Assembly: GCF_937123705.1 (NCBI RefSeq)
Contig: NZ_CAKZKO010000037.1
Span: 124,001-188,000 of the forward strand
DNA length: 64,000 bases
Reading direction: 5' to 3'
Origin: an uncultured Paraglaciecola sp.
GTDB lineage: Bacteria; Pseudomonadota; Gammaproteobacteria; Enterobacterales; Alteromonadaceae
Made by a program: the position numbers and the translations under genes. Of the stretch, positions 9,423-18,714 are shown piece after piece. How positions within the stretch are numbered: the stretch's first letter is position 1; every line of letters starts with the position of its first letter. The notes beneath the pieces were generated by a model. The model was not told the origin of the DNA and ran no database searches. It saw only the letters and a program-made list of their open reading frames with translations.

Positions 9423-10769
9423 TTAAGTTGCACTATCTTGATAGATTTTGTCGTTGTTACTATTCAAATCATTAACCTGATTTGAATTAATTTTACCTAA
9501 TTTTCGCAACAAACCAATGCAAGTAATACTTCCCACCAAAGAAAACAATAATATCGTGAGAAACACATCATTGATTGTTGACTCAACTAATTTTGAGTCC
9601 GCCACATAGTCATTAAATTGTAACACCCACCCAACAAAAGCTAATGACAACCCATGACAAATTTTATTCGTTAAGGTGTAGAATCCAAAAATACTCAAAT
9701 CGTACCTTCGTAGGTTTTCTCTAGGAGAATGATCGATTGACATTGGCAATAAAACCCAATTGAACATATATATTCCCCCTAATGCCGCTCCTGCCAAAAA
9801 ACAAAAGGCATACAATTGCAGATGATTTGATATACCAACTACAGCAATCAGAAGTGAAAATATTAGAAAAACGTTTGCTAAGATTGATGTCTTCCAAACA
9901 TCTAACAAATTGTTCGCACAATACATCCACATGAAAAGAAATACAGCTTGAGAAAAAGACAAAACGGTTAGTGCAACACCTCCTTTTGATTCATCAAACA
10001 GTCCATATTTTGCAAAATATATAATTCCACTTCCTAAGGCATGAGTTGTAATTGAAGTCACAGCGGTAACGGAAAATACGATAAGCACTGCCTTGTTGAA
10101 CCAAAGTAATTTTAGTAATTCGAAAAACTTAAACTCAGTCAGGGATTCTTTTAGGTGAATAATAGATACTCGCTTAACTGCGTTAAGACAAATTGCCATA
10201 ATCAACAAGAAAAAAATGGAGAACAATAAGGAAGCGTGTGAGAAGTTTCCCTGAATCGATTGCACATTATCATTAACTAAGAAATCTACTGAAAAAGCAG
10301 TCACCAACAATCGCCCAAGAGAACTAAAGAATATTCTCATGGCAACAATATTCGTTCTTTGACGGGCATCAGTAGCAATAAAAGAAAGCAAACTATTGTG
10401 AGGAACATCAACTATGGTGTATGCGGTTCGATAAAAGAGAAGTACTAAAGTTGTATACAACAACATGAACTCTTCAGGTATATGATGAGCATTAAAAAAG
10501 CTAAAAACAGCGATGGCAGTACAGGGAGAGCCGACTAAAAAATACAATTTAACGGTTGAAAAATGCTTTCTTAGTTTGTCAATTAGTATGGCTATCCATG
10601 GATCAGTTACACCATCCCAGACCAAGGATATAAGTATCAAATTGCCTGCAATTAGTGCAGGTATTCCTAACACATCTGTTAAATAGAATAATGCAAAATA
10701 GTCAAATAATGTGGCAATTGAGGATTTGCCCATATTTCCCAGTGCATACTGCCCATGCTGAAACCGCAA
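9423..10769 (-). CDS. MelB-like GPH-family sugar:cation symporter
   Basis: 448 residues, about twelve hydrophobic segments. The N-terminus (FDYFALFYLTDVLGIPALIA, then SLVWDGVTDPWIAILIDKLR) is characteristic of the glycoside-pentoside-hexuronide:cation symporter family (MFS_2). The start is a TTG at 10769: AGGAG lies five bases upstream and no better ATG exists. A perfect 21-base palindrome at 10780-10800 sits immediately before that ribosome-binding site. It follows the ROK regulator gene on the same strand after 63 bases. Likely imports a sugar or glycoside across the inner membrane; the substrate is not readable. The C-terminal tail is Asn-rich and polar. Confidence 0.82.
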   Translation of the reverse strand: MRFQHGQYALGNMGKSSIATLFDYFALFYLTDVLGIPALIAGNLILISLVWDGVTDPWIAILIDKLRKHFSTVKLYFLVGSPCTAIAVFSFFNAHHIPEEFMLLYTTLVLLFYRTAYTIVDVPHNSLLSFIATDARQRTNIVAMRIFFSSLGRLLVTAFSVDFLVNDNVQSIQGNFSHASLLFSIFFLLIMAICLNAVKRVSIIHLKESLTEFKFFELLKLLWFNKAVLIVFSVTAVTSITTHALGSGIIYFAKYGLFDESKGGVALTVLSFSQAVFLFMWMYCANNLLDVWKTSILANVFLIFSLLIAVVGISNHLQLYAFCFLAGAALGGIYMFNWVLLPMSIDHSPRENLRRYDLSIFGFYTLTNKICHGLSLAFVGWVLQFNDYVADSKLVESTINDVFLTILLFSLVGSITCIGLLRKLGKINSNQVNDLNSNNDKIYQDSAT

Positions 10770-10779
10770 AACAACTCCT

Positions 10780-10800
10780 ATATCGAAACACTTTCGATAT
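10780..10800. promoter_or_regulatory. Perfect palindrome, candidate ROK operator
   Basis: Arms ATATCGAAA and TTTCGATAT flank CAC, giving a perfect nine-base inverted repeat. It lies between the ROK regulator gene and the symporter gene, touching the symporter's AGGAG. It could be an operator for the ROK protein or an RNA hairpin controlling symporter translation. I found no second copy in front of the receptor at 12363. Confidence 0.5.
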
Positions 10801-10832
10801 TTAATGACTCAAAATAAATTAATCTTATCGGT

Positions 10833-11999
10833 TTACGAATAATAAAACTTGTTAATAAATGGCAAAAAGGATGCACCAATAGCAGCAGCATCTCCTTTAA
10901 CTTCGGAAGCGACCACTTCAGCTGTTTTCCTTCGAATACCTCGACGATTAATATCAAAAAATTGTAATTGCGTAATCATTCTTGTTTTTAGCTTGCCAGG
11001 CACGACACCACCAAACACCAGCAATTCCGTATCAAGTACAGCGGCTGTAGCCGATACCATAAGAGAGAGGGAAGGCAGTACTTCCTTAATCCAGCTGCCA
11101 ACACCTTCTAAATGATCATCGTAGTTATCGACTAACGCTTCAACACTATTGAAGTGACTTCCCAAGCTATTTAAATGTAACCTGAGATTTTCCATAGTTG
11201 GGGGGGGCATGTCATCGATAGGCAGAATTGCCCTAAATTCTCCTGCATTACCGTTTACCCCTCTAAATAATTTGCCATTTGCTACTACCCCCCCTCCAAG
11301 ACCTGTTGCAAAATAAAAATATGCAAAGCTTTGCACTTGGTTACCTACTCCACAATAGTTTTCGGCTATTGTAGCGGCATTACCATCATTTTCTGACCAA
11401 ACAGGTAATCCGAGTTCTTTACCAAATAATTCTTCAAGATTAATTAATGCAAAATCTTGTAAAGATTCAGGCGTATTATAACTAGCCTCATTAATGCCAG
11501 TGTGAAATCCAGAAGTACTTAAGCCCACACCGAATAGATTAGTTTTGTCGACACCATTATTAGCAAGAAGAATATCAATCGATTCTTTCACCGACGTTAC
11601 TATTTTGTTTCGTCCCATATCCGACACTATTGGAACCAACGTATCTAAGGTTTCGCCGGAAAAATCAGACAAAACTAGGCATAACCCATCAGCTTTTAAT
11701 GAGATACCTACAGAATAGGCATAGTGTGAATTTAGTGAAAAGGTAGCACTGGGTTGACCTCTGGCCCCTGTGTTTTTAAGAGACGATTTTTTAATCATTC
11801 CTTTATTATCTAAGGCAGAAAGCATTCTGGACACGGACTGCTGAGAAAAAGTCAGAGCATTGGTTAAGTCGGCTTGTGTTGCGGACTTATCTCTTAGCAA
11901 AATCCCTAATATTCCGGCCTCTCCAGCACTCACAAGCGCTTTATCTTTTAGATCCCAGTACTTAGCCGTGATGAGACTATCTCGAAAAAACGACGACAC
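10833..11999 (-). CDS. ROK-family transcriptional regulator (NagC/XylR type)
   Basis: 388 residues. N-terminal winged helix-turn-helix (SATQADLTNALTFSQQSVSR) precedes the ROK kinase-like domain: VGISLKADG near residue 97, GVGLSTSGF, WSENDGNAATIAE and the glycine-rich FATGLGGGVVANG. The usual ROK zinc motif CxCGxxGC is not seen: where it is expected after GNAGEFRAI the sequence has no cysteines. The start is GTG at 11999, with GGAGG five bases upstream; an ATG four bases earlier is in another frame and soon stops. ROK repressors respond to sugars or sugar phosphates. It lies between the symporter gene and the divergent receptor-phosphodiesterase-GlpT genes, so it probably controls both sides. 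Confidence 0.85.
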   Translation of the reverse strand: MSSFFRDSLITAKYWDLKDKALVSAGEAGILGILLRDKSATQADLTNALTFSQQSVSRMLSALDNKGMIKKSSLKNTGARGQPSATFSLNSHYAYSVGISLKADGLCLVLSDFSGETLDTLVPIVSDMGRNKIVTSVKESIDILLANNGVDKTNLFGVGLSTSGFHTGINEASYNTPESLQDFALINLEELFGKELGLPVWSENDGNAATIAENYCGVGNQVQSFAYFYFATGLGGGVVANGKLFRGVNGNAGEFRAILPIDDMPPPTMENLRLHLNSLGSHFNSVEALVDNYDDHLEGVGSWIKEVLPSLSLMVSATAAVLDTELLVFGGVVPGKLKTRMITQLQFFDINRRGIRRKTAEVVASEVKGDAAAIGASFLPFINKFYYS

Positions 12000-12003
12000 A
12001 TGA

Positions 12004-12362
12004 ACCTCCGTGATGACCTATTTTCCATTACGCTACCAAATTCTATGAAACATTCAATATAAATTCACTTACAATGCGTGAGATTTAAAGATCTCCTTCC
12101 TTAAAAATTCACTTAAATGTGTCTCCATTATTAACAGCGCACAAAGAACAACTTGACTAGTTTTGTTTCTTTAAAATCAAATAGCACAAAAAAAACAATT
12201 TAATAACAATAACTTAACACATAAAAACCTATTTAAACTAGCGTTTCCAAGCTGTATCAAAAATTAAATAGAGAAGCCGTATTGCAAGTTACTAATAACA
12301 ATGCAATTATACTTACTCATGGTGAGTATAATTAAATAATTTGTTTCACACGAGGACAACAC
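12004..12362. other. Gene-free divergent promoter region
   Basis: About 360 AT-rich bases between the ROK gene and the TonB receptor. I see no ORF. Two dyads are visible: TTCAC-N9-GTGAG-like arms near 12060-12085, and TACTCA-TGG-TGAGTA at 12314-12328, just before the receptor's GAGG ribosome-binding site. The second is a perfect six-base inverted repeat and may be an operator. Neither resembles the palindrome at 10780. Confidence 0.4.
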
Positions 12363-15047
12363 ATGTACCCTAAAACTAAAATAGCCATCGTTATTGCATT
12401 AACGATTGCTGTGACGACCACTAGTTTTGCGCAACAAACTAATACTGTAGTGATTTCTGCTACAGAAAGCGCCCCAAAAACAGTGACAGCTGAATCTGAC
12501 GTGGAAATCATAGTCGTCACTGGTACCAGGAGCCAATTGCGAAGTGCTATAGACGAAAAGCGTGAGCTGCAACGAATTGCAGATTTAGTAACAGAAGATG
12601 ATTTAGGCAGCCTGCCAGACTTTAATGCAGCGGAAGCTTTAGGGCGAATTCCAGGTATTACCGTTGCAAATGATCAGGCTGAAGGGCGATTTGTCACTAT
12701 TCGTGGGTTGAATGCAAACTTTAATAATACCACTGTTGATGGTGCTTCTCTTTCTTCCACCGATATTGATGGGCGGAAAATTGAGATGGATGTTGTTCCT
12801 GCTTCAATGGCTGGCACTATACAGGTTATTAAATCACTAACCCCAGACATGGACGCCAATGCTGTGGGTGGTACGATTAATTTTGTTTCTCGCAGTCCTT
12901 TTGATTATGAAGATGGTTTTATGTCTTTTTCAGGCTCTGTTGGTAAATATCAAAATGACAACGGTTATAAGGGCAGCGGCCCAAGTGGCAATGGCGATTT
13001 AGTTTGGTCAAATATATTGGGTGATAATGAACAGTTTGGTCTAGTTGTATCTGCAAATTATTATCTCCGTCAATCTTATTTAGGCAGGATTGAACAAGGT
13101 GACGAGATATTATTTCATGGCGAAACAGGAACTGAATTAAGCGCTCGAAGCGACCGTGTTGATCCTTATGAAAGTGACATATATATCCCAGAAGAATGGA
13201 AAGCTTTAGACTATTACAATAGTCGAAAAAGATATGGGGGCAGCTTTAGATTTGAACATCGTCCGTCCGATGATGCCAAGACCTGGATCCGTGGTTTCTT
13301 CAATCAAGCGAACGATCAAGAAGCCCGGATGGAAACAAAAATGTGGAACCGTGAAAAAAATGCACGTATTACCTATGCAGATGCAAGCTCTGGCACCCTT
13401 GAAAATACTGAATGGTCCACTCAGCTTGGTGAGTTTGACTTTAAGCGCCAAACCTACGGTTTAAAAGCCTATGGTAAATATTCCCTTAAAGAAAAGTATA
13501 CTTTTGAGCCAGCAATAAATTATTCAGGTTCAAGTTACGAACAACCACAAGTTTGGGATAGGTTTGTTCAAAAATCAGCTGACTTCAAATTTGACACCCG
13601 TTCAAGGATCACTCAATGGACACCCACATCTGAAGACGCATTTAACGGTGATTTATTCGATTATCAAAAAAGAGAAATAAACATCGATGGATTAGATGAA
13701 GATATCATTTCTGTTTCGGCAGATTTAGGCTGGAATAACCAATCTTATGATATCGGATGGGGCTATAAAGTCGGGTTCAAGTACAGACAAAAAGATAAAG
13801 TTTATGATTATGAGCGCACTGAATATCGGTTTGCAGATGACTTAAACTTAAACAGCATAAACTGGTCTAGAAGTTGCCCCGATGAAATGCCAAGTTGTAA
13901 TAATGATTTATTTATTACCATGGATAGCAACTCAATCCATGACTTAGTTTCTGAGTACCTCTCTTCCGATGAAACAGATCTTCGTGAAAATGAAGATGAC
14001 GATAATAACCGAGACTATGATGCTTCGGAAAAAGTGACGTCCTTATATGGTTTAGTTGTTCATACCGGAGAAAAACATTTTTTTACCGCTGGCCTACGAT
14101 ATGAAGATACAGACTTCTCATCTACCGGAAAACGGGAAGACAAAGACCTAGGTGAATTTATCGTAAGCAGCAATGAAAACACTTATGACAACTTACTGGC
14201 GTCCGCTAATCTCAAATACGACATCAGTGACGAACTCGTATTTAGAACAGCCTTCTCTCAGTCAATATCTCGCCCTAGAATTTCATATCAAGCAGCAAGA
14301 GGAGAGAGACAGGATTTTAACGGCACCGAACTCACGCTTACACGGGGTAATCCAAACCTAAAACCAAGAGAAGCAAACAATTTTGATATAGGTTTAGAGT
14401 GGTATTTTGAAGAAGGGGGCTTACTCTCTAGTGCTCTTTTTTACAAAAATATTGATAACCAAATCTATCGTACCACGCGAGACGATGAGACCTTATATGA
14501 CCAAGATGGGGATGGAAACTTAGAACTTACCCCGACCAGCATACGTGAATATGTTAACGGTGAAGATGCCGATCTATATGGCCTTGAACTTGGTTATACC
14601 AAAGAGCTAGACAAAATCCTCCCAGGTCTTGGTTTTAATCTAAATGCCACGTTTTTAGGTAGTGATTATGAAGTTGAACTTGAAGATAGAGAATATAGAG
14701 AACCCGAAACATTTATTCAACAAGCCAACTTCACCGCCAATGCAGTGATTTATTATCAAAGGGGCCCCTTTGAGGCTCGTGTGGCGGCGAATCGAACGGG
14801 GTTAAAGTTGAATAATCTATACACCAGCAAAATCATAGACGCCTACCGAGATCAGTACGACGATGCACGTACACAAGTCGATGTGCAATTTCGTTATGAC
14901 GTAAATGATAGTGTTGGTTTATATGCCAATATCACCAATCTATTTGATAAAGAACAGTATGAATTGTTAGGTAGAGACCAAGAATTCACACGTTGGGAAT
15001 CAGATTTTGGCCGCGCTATCTTTATTGGTTTCTCCATCAAAAATTAG
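12363..15047 (+). CDS. TonB-dependent receptor
   Basis: 894 residues. Signal peptide to about residue 23 (TTTSFAQ); TonB-box-like EIIVVTGTR near residue 48; plug domain with LPDFNAAEALGRIPGITV and TIRGLNANFNNTTVDGA; then a barrel rich in acidic loops, ending FGRAIFIGFSIKN. This is the style of the large Xanthomonas/Caulobacter-type receptor group that imports carbohydrates or other oligomers. The ATG has GAGG eight bases upstream. It is followed by a glycerophosphodiesterase (53-base gap) and a GlpT-like transporter. A reasonable inference is uptake of a glycerophosphodiester or phosphorylated glycan fragment. Divergent from the ROK regulator. Confidence 0.9.
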   Translation: MYPKTKIAIVIALTIAVTTTSFAQQTNTVVISATESAPKTVTAESDVEIIVVTGTRSQLRSAIDEKRELQRIADLVTEDDLGSLPDFNAAEALGRIPGITVANDQAEGRFVTIRGLNANFNNTTVDGASLSSTDIDGRKIEMDVVPASMAGTIQVIKSLTPDMDANAVGGTINFVSRSPFDYEDGFMSFSGSVGKYQNDNGYKGSGPSGNGDLVWSNILGDNEQFGLVVSANYYLRQSYLGRIEQGDEILFHGETGTELSARSDRVDPYESDIYIPEEWKALDYYNSRKRYGGSFRFEHRPSDDAKTWIRGFFNQANDQEARMETKMWNREKNARITYADASSGTLENTEWSTQLGEFDFKRQTYGLKAYGKYSLKEKYTFEPAINYSGSSYEQPQVWDRFVQKSADFKFDTRSRITQWTPTSEDAFNGDLFDYQKREINIDGLDEDIISVSADLGWNNQSYDIGWGYKVGFKYRQKDKVYDYERTEYRFADDLNLNSINWSRSCPDEMPSCNNDLFITMDSNSIHDLVSEYLSSDETDLRENEDDDNNRDYDASEKVTSLYGLVVHTGEKHFFTAGLRYEDTDFSSTGKREDKDLGEFIVSSNENTYDNLLASANLKYDISDELVFRTAFSQSISRPRISYQAARGERQDFNGTELTLTRGNPNLKPREANNFDIGLEWYFEEGGLLSSALFYKNIDNQIYRTTRDDETLYDQDGDGNLELTPTSIREYVNGEDADLYGLELGYTKELDKILPGLGFNLNATFLGSDYEVELEDREYREPETFIQQANFTANAVIYYQRGPFEARVAANRTGLKLNNLYTSKIIDAYRDQYDDARTQVDVQFRYDVNDSVGLYANITNLFDKEQYELLGRDQEFTRWESDFGRAIFIGFSIKN

Positions 15048-15100
15048 TCAATTATAGGTCCAGGGATTAGAAGTAACTCCAATATTTATGGTAATTAAAA

Positions 15101-16057
15101 ATGAAAATACGTTTACTAGTAACCTTGATAGTCCTCTCGTTGAGTATTTGTAAGTCGATGGCTATCGCGTCAACAGAGCGTTTAAAAACAAAAAACAAAT
15201 CGTCGCAACACATAGTTTGCCGCAGTGATTTAGTAATGAATTCGATTAAAAGTAAAGGGACAAATCGTATTCTCGTGGCCGCTCATAGGGGAGCACACAA
15301 CACACAACCAGAAAATTCATTACCCTCAATTGATAAGGCAATAGATTTAGGGGTAGACATAATTGAGCTTGATGTAAGACTCAGCGCTGACGGCATACCG
15401 GTGCTAATGCATGATAAAAGTGTGAATAGAACAACCAATGGCACAGGCCTTATTTCCAATAAGTCCCTTGCAGAAATTAGGAAGTTAAGACTATTGTTTG
15501 ACGGAAAACCCACAGCACATCACGTCCCCACCCTAGCTGAAGTACTGGTTCAAGCGAAGGATAGAATAATTGTCAATATTGACATAAAAGCAGAAGACAT
15601 ATTAGCCATTTCAAAAGTGGTGGAAGAAGCGCAAGCTTTTAGCTACACCATGTTTTTTAATGATGACCTTGCGCTTCTATCAAAGCTAAGAACGATTCGA
15701 CCTGACACGGTTATTATGCCATTGGCCTCAAACGATAAAGAAGCACGGTTTATCGCTTCAAAGTTTGACATTGAAATCGTTCACCTTAAGGAGAATTATA
15801 TAAGCAGTGGCCTTTCAATATTTCTAGATGATAACAATAGTGCTGGCTGGGTAAATGCACTTGGAAAAATAGATTCATTTTTGAAAGATGGGAGTCTCAC
15901 TGCCAGCGATCATTTTATTGACGCTAGAGTGGATGTTATCCAAACAGATAGACCAGAAGAGCTTTTAGCGATTCTATCAAACAAGAGTTTACGCCCTAAT
16001 TATGCTGGTCTTAACAGAACTCAACCATGCGGGTTAGTTATTGCAAAAGAACCATAA
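15101..16057 (+). CDS. Periplasmic glycerophosphodiester phosphodiesterase
   Basis: 318 residues with a signal peptide (MKIRLLVTLIVLSLSICKSM). GDPD-domain signatures are clear: VAAHRGAHNTQPENSL around residue 60 carrying the catalytic His and metal-binding Glu, IELDVRLSADG, and VLMHDKSVNRTTNG with the second catalytic His. These enzymes cleave glycerophosphodiesters to glycerol-3-phosphate plus an alcohol. The next gene encodes an OPA-family transporter of the GlpT type, which normally imports glycerol-3-phosphate in exchange for phosphate, so the pair makes biochemical sense. The C-terminal part is short for GlpQ, nearer to the compact bacterial GDPD group. The ribosome-binding site is weak. 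Confidence 0.85.
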   Translation: MKIRLLVTLIVLSLSICKSMAIASTERLKTKNKSSQHIVCRSDLVMNSIKSKGTNRILVAAHRGAHNTQPENSLPSIDKAIDLGVDIIELDVRLSADGIPVLMHDKSVNRTTNGTGLISNKSLAEIRKLRLLFDGKPTAHHVPTLAEVLVQAKDRIIVNIDIKAEDILAISKVVEEAQAFSYTMFFNDDLALLSKLRTIRPDTVIMPLASNDKEARFIASKFDIEIVHLKENYISSGLSIFLDDNNSAGWVNALGKIDSFLKDGSLTASDHFIDARVDVIQTDRPEELLAILSNKSLRPNYAGLNRTQPCGLVIAKEP

Positions 16058-16194
16058 AACGCCAGCCAAACTAGCAGTTAGCAAATTAATCAATCGACCT
16101 TAAACACGGCAATGCTCATTGAACACACCCACTTGATATGGGTTAAAGAATCAATGAATGCGCTTTATTTAAGGTTTGCACAGCGAACTCAGAT

Positions 16195-17523
16195 ATGTTT
16201 ACAACAATTTCAAATTTTTATAAAAGAAGTTCACCAAGTGCACATTCTTCTACTAATGTTCATCAAGACAACGAATTAAAAAGAAAAAAACTATCGATAT
16301 TTCTCGCCATCACAGTGGGTTATGGTTTTTATTACGTTTGTCGTCTTAGTTTCAACGTGGCTAAAAAATCCCTGGCTGATGAAGGAATATTTACGGTAAC
16401 AGAAATTGGTCTGATTGGATCGGCACTGTTTTTTGCTTATGCATTTGGGAAGCTTGCCAATGGCTTACTCGCTGATAGGGTCAATGTGCGTAAATTTATG
16501 ACCACTGGATTGTTAGTATCTGCTGTTGTAAACATAATTTTAGGTTCCACTACTGAATTTTGGTTCTTTGCAATATTGTGGGGGATAAATGGTTGGTTTC
16601 AATCATTTGGGGCACCTTCTAGTGTGGTATCTATTGTGCAATGGTTTGGGGGTAAGGAAAGAGGATCTATATGGGGAATGTGGGGGACAAGTCACAACAT
16701 AGGTGAAGCGATTACATTTATTTTAACGGCTTTTGTTGTTGGAAGTTTTGGTTGGATGTGGGGCTTTAGAACTGCGGGCATTTCTTGCCTAATTATATGC
16801 TTTTTTATGTGGAAATGTTTATATGAAAGACCAGAAGTTTATGGCTTACCTAAACCTGAAGAAAGCGCTTCCCCTAAGCAAAATATATCCATGGGAGCAA
16901 AACAATGGCAAGTATTCAAATCTCCAGCCATTTGGATTTTAGCGTTTTCCAGTTCCTTTTTCTATGTAACACGTTATGCAGTTAATAGTTGGGGGTTGTT
17001 CTTTTTAGAAGCAGAAAAAGGCTATAGCACGTTGGAGGCTGGGTCGATAATTTCTGTGAATGCCATTGCCGGTATTTTGGGTACGTTTTTTTCTGGGATC
17101 CTTTCTGATAAGTACTTTAAAGGGCGACGTAATTTTCCGGCGCTGATTTTTGGTTTTATCTATTTCCTTTCTATTAGCCTTTTTGTTTTAGGACCTGCTA
17201 ACTCAGTGATAGACACTTTTAGTATGGTTATGTTTGGCCTTTCTCTTGGTGTGCTCATCATTTATTTAGGAGGATTAATGGCGGTAGATGTTGCATCAAA
17301 AGAAACATCAGGAACCGCGCTTGGTATTGTAGGTGTAGCCAGTTATGTTGGAGCAGGGATCCAAGACATAGTTAGCGGTATCCTCATTGATGACAGCGTA
17401 ACCATGATTAAAGGCGAAGTTGTGTATAACTTTGAAACAGTTGGCTATTTTTGGATTGGTGCATCGTTGTTTTCGATGCTTCTTGCAACCTTAGTGTGGA
17501 ATGTTAAACCTCACCACAACTAA
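16195..17523 (+). CDS. GlpT/UhpT-like organophosphate:phosphate antiporter (OPA family)
   Basis: 442 residues, about twelve membrane helices. The first helix (GYGFYYVCRLSFNVAKKSLA) carries the conserved Arg of the OPA family, and ADRVNVRKFM, WGINGWFQSFGAP and WGMWGTSHNIGEA match GlpT/UhpT organisation. Members exchange inorganic phosphate for glycerol-3-phosphate or hexose phosphates. Its place after a periplasmic glycerophosphodiesterase suggests glycerol-3-phosphate. In the 137-base gap before it I see a nested dyad (ACCCA/TGGGT inside TCATTGA/TCAATGA, 16116-16157). It could separate its expression from the phosphodiesterase or act in regulation. The ribosome-binding site is weak. Confidence 0.82.
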   Translation: MFTTISNFYKRSSPSAHSSTNVHQDNELKRKKLSIFLAITVGYGFYYVCRLSFNVAKKSLADEGIFTVTEIGLIGSALFFAYAFGKLANGLLADRVNVRKFMTTGLLVSAVVNIILGSTTEFWFFAILWGINGWFQSFGAPSSVVSIVQWFGGKERGSIWGMWGTSHNIGEAITFILTAFVVGSFGWMWGFRTAGISCLIICFFMWKCLYERPEVYGLPKPEESASPKQNISMGAKQWQVFKSPAIWILAFSSSFFYVTRYAVNSWGLFFLEAEKGYSTLEAGSIISVNAIAGILGTFFSGILSDKYFKGRRNFPALIFGFIYFLSISLFVLGPANSVIDTFSMVMFGLSLGVLIIYLGGLMAVDVASKETSGTALGIVGVASYVGAGIQDIVSGILIDDSVTMIKGEVVYNFETVGYFWIGASLFSMLLATLVWNVKPHHN

Positions 17524-17529
17524 CAAAGA

Positions 17530-17554
17530 GAGTCGTTACTAAATAGTAAGACTC
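17530..17554 (+). terminator. Hairpin after the GlpT-like gene
   Basis: GAGTC-g-TTACTA-aa-TAGTAA-GACTC, six bases after the stop codon, forms an eleven-pair stem with one bulge. There is no good T-tract. It sits at the end of the locus, before the convergent GntR gene. Confidence 0.4.
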
Positions 17555-17718
17555 ATCAATGTTAGAACTTCGAAAACGTGAATGGCATGGCAATGCTATG
17601 AAAAATGTGACACAGCATATCGGGTTACTATCAACATAGTGACGTTGAACAAGACGTTTGCCAGAGTCACTTATCTCACATTTTATTTATTTTGAATTTA
17701 GGTGTTAACCTAAACCCA

Positions 17719-18468
17719 CTACCCCAACTCCACCAAATAATGATAATGATCGCTGCGGCAACGGCTCACCCTATATTCGATCGCTTTATTATCCAATGAG
17801 TGTGTGACGCGGGTCACCTCTAGTAGTGGTTGTCCTGCTTGAATGGCCAACAATTGCGCATCATCTTTTGTTGCCAGCACAGCTTTAATACTGTCGCGGG
17901 TATCTCGCACTGTTAGGTTAAATTGAGTTTGATAAAAGTGGTACAGGGTGTGCGGTACTTCAGGTTGCTCTTCTAATTTTGCAAAGTATTTGTAAGGTAA
18001 AAAGATGGTTTCTGCCATACAAAACTCATTGTTCAAAATGCGCCTTCTACTGAGCACTATTACCTTTGATTTAGGTGTTAACTCTAAAGCCTTTGCCACT
18101 TGTTTGCTTGCCACTTGAGTGTTTACCGACATCAATTCGGCTTTGGGTAATTCGGGGGTTTTGCCATCGGCGATCAAAGGGAAAAAACGATACAAGCTGT
18201 GGTGACCTGTATGCTCAGAGACAAAGGTGCCTATTCCTTGCTTTCGATTTAGAATATTGGCATCGGTTAAGCTATTTAAGGCTTTACGCACCGTGCCTTG
18301 ACTCACATCCAGTTCGCTAGCTAATTGAAATTCACTTGGCAACATTTCACCTGGCTTCCAACGCTGCTCTACTATTAGTTGCGTAACATGCTCTTCAACT
18401 TGTTTATATAGCGGTTGTAGCGCAAGCCCTGGGCGGCTCAGTTTATTATCAAAACGGCTTTTATTCAT
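17719..18468 (-). CDS. GntR-family regulator, HutC/UTRA subfamily
   Basis: 249 residues from the ATG at 18468 (MNKSRFDNKLSRPG); the track starts four codons earlier at a TTG. The N-terminal winged helix (VEEHVTQLIVEQRWKPGEML, then LASELDVSQGTVRKALNSLT) is followed by the UTRA ligand domain from about residue 95, ending YRVSRCRSDHYHYLVELG. UTRA domains bind small sugar or amino-sugar ligands. It is divergent from GH31 and the TRAP genes. The palindrome TCTTATATAAGA, of the size expected for a GntR dimer, appears in that gap and again before the TonB receptor and before the reductase/dioxygenase operon. I therefore infer it regulates the whole 17.7-30.9 kb region. Confidence 0.88.
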   Translation of the reverse strand: MNKSRFDNKLSRPGLALQPLYKQVEEHVTQLIVEQRWKPGEMLPSEFQLASELDVSQGTVRKALNSLTDANILNRKQGIGTFVSEHTGHHSLYRFFPLIADGKTPELPKAELMSVNTQVASKQVAKALELTPKSKVIVLSRRRILNNEFCMAETIFLPYKYFAKLEEQPEVPHTLYHFYQTQFNLTVRDTRDSIKAVLATKDDAQLLAIQAGQPLLEVTRVTHSLDNKAIEYRVSRCRSDHYHYLVELG

Positions 18469-18516
18469 AAATGTTAACAATAAGTCAATTGACCTCTAGA
18501 GTAATATCAACCCTTG

Positions 18517-18551
18517 CTCTTATACAAGAGGTTAATGTATATAACCTCTTG
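18517..18551. promoter_or_regulatory. Overlapping operator-like dyads before gntR
   Basis: CTCTTATACAAGAG (18517-18530) is a one-mismatch form of the TCTTATATAAGA motif. It overlaps a longer dyad with perfect ten-base arms CAAGAGGTTA and TAACCTCTTG (18525-18551, seven-base spacer). The pair lies about 50-80 bases upstream of gntR, a position fit for autoregulation. Confidence 0.5.
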
Positions 18552-18597
18552 GCAATTTTCATGGATTGACAATAAATTCACTCTGCTATAACTTAGG

Positions 18598-18609
18598 TCT
18601 TATATAAGA
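18598..18609. promoter_or_regulatory. GntR operator candidate before GH31-TRAP genes
   Basis: TCTTATATAAGA is a perfect 12-base palindrome 106 bases upstream of the GH31 start. The same core with longer symmetry occurs at 23821-23838 and 30894-30911. Confidence 0.6.
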
Positions 18610-18714
18610 ATTTATTGCGCTATGTTTTATTTGTCTTTATTGATGGTATAAAAATTCATCAAAATCAATAGGATGAATAAAATATAGGCGCTACTCAACA
18701 ACCCGAGGTCACCT

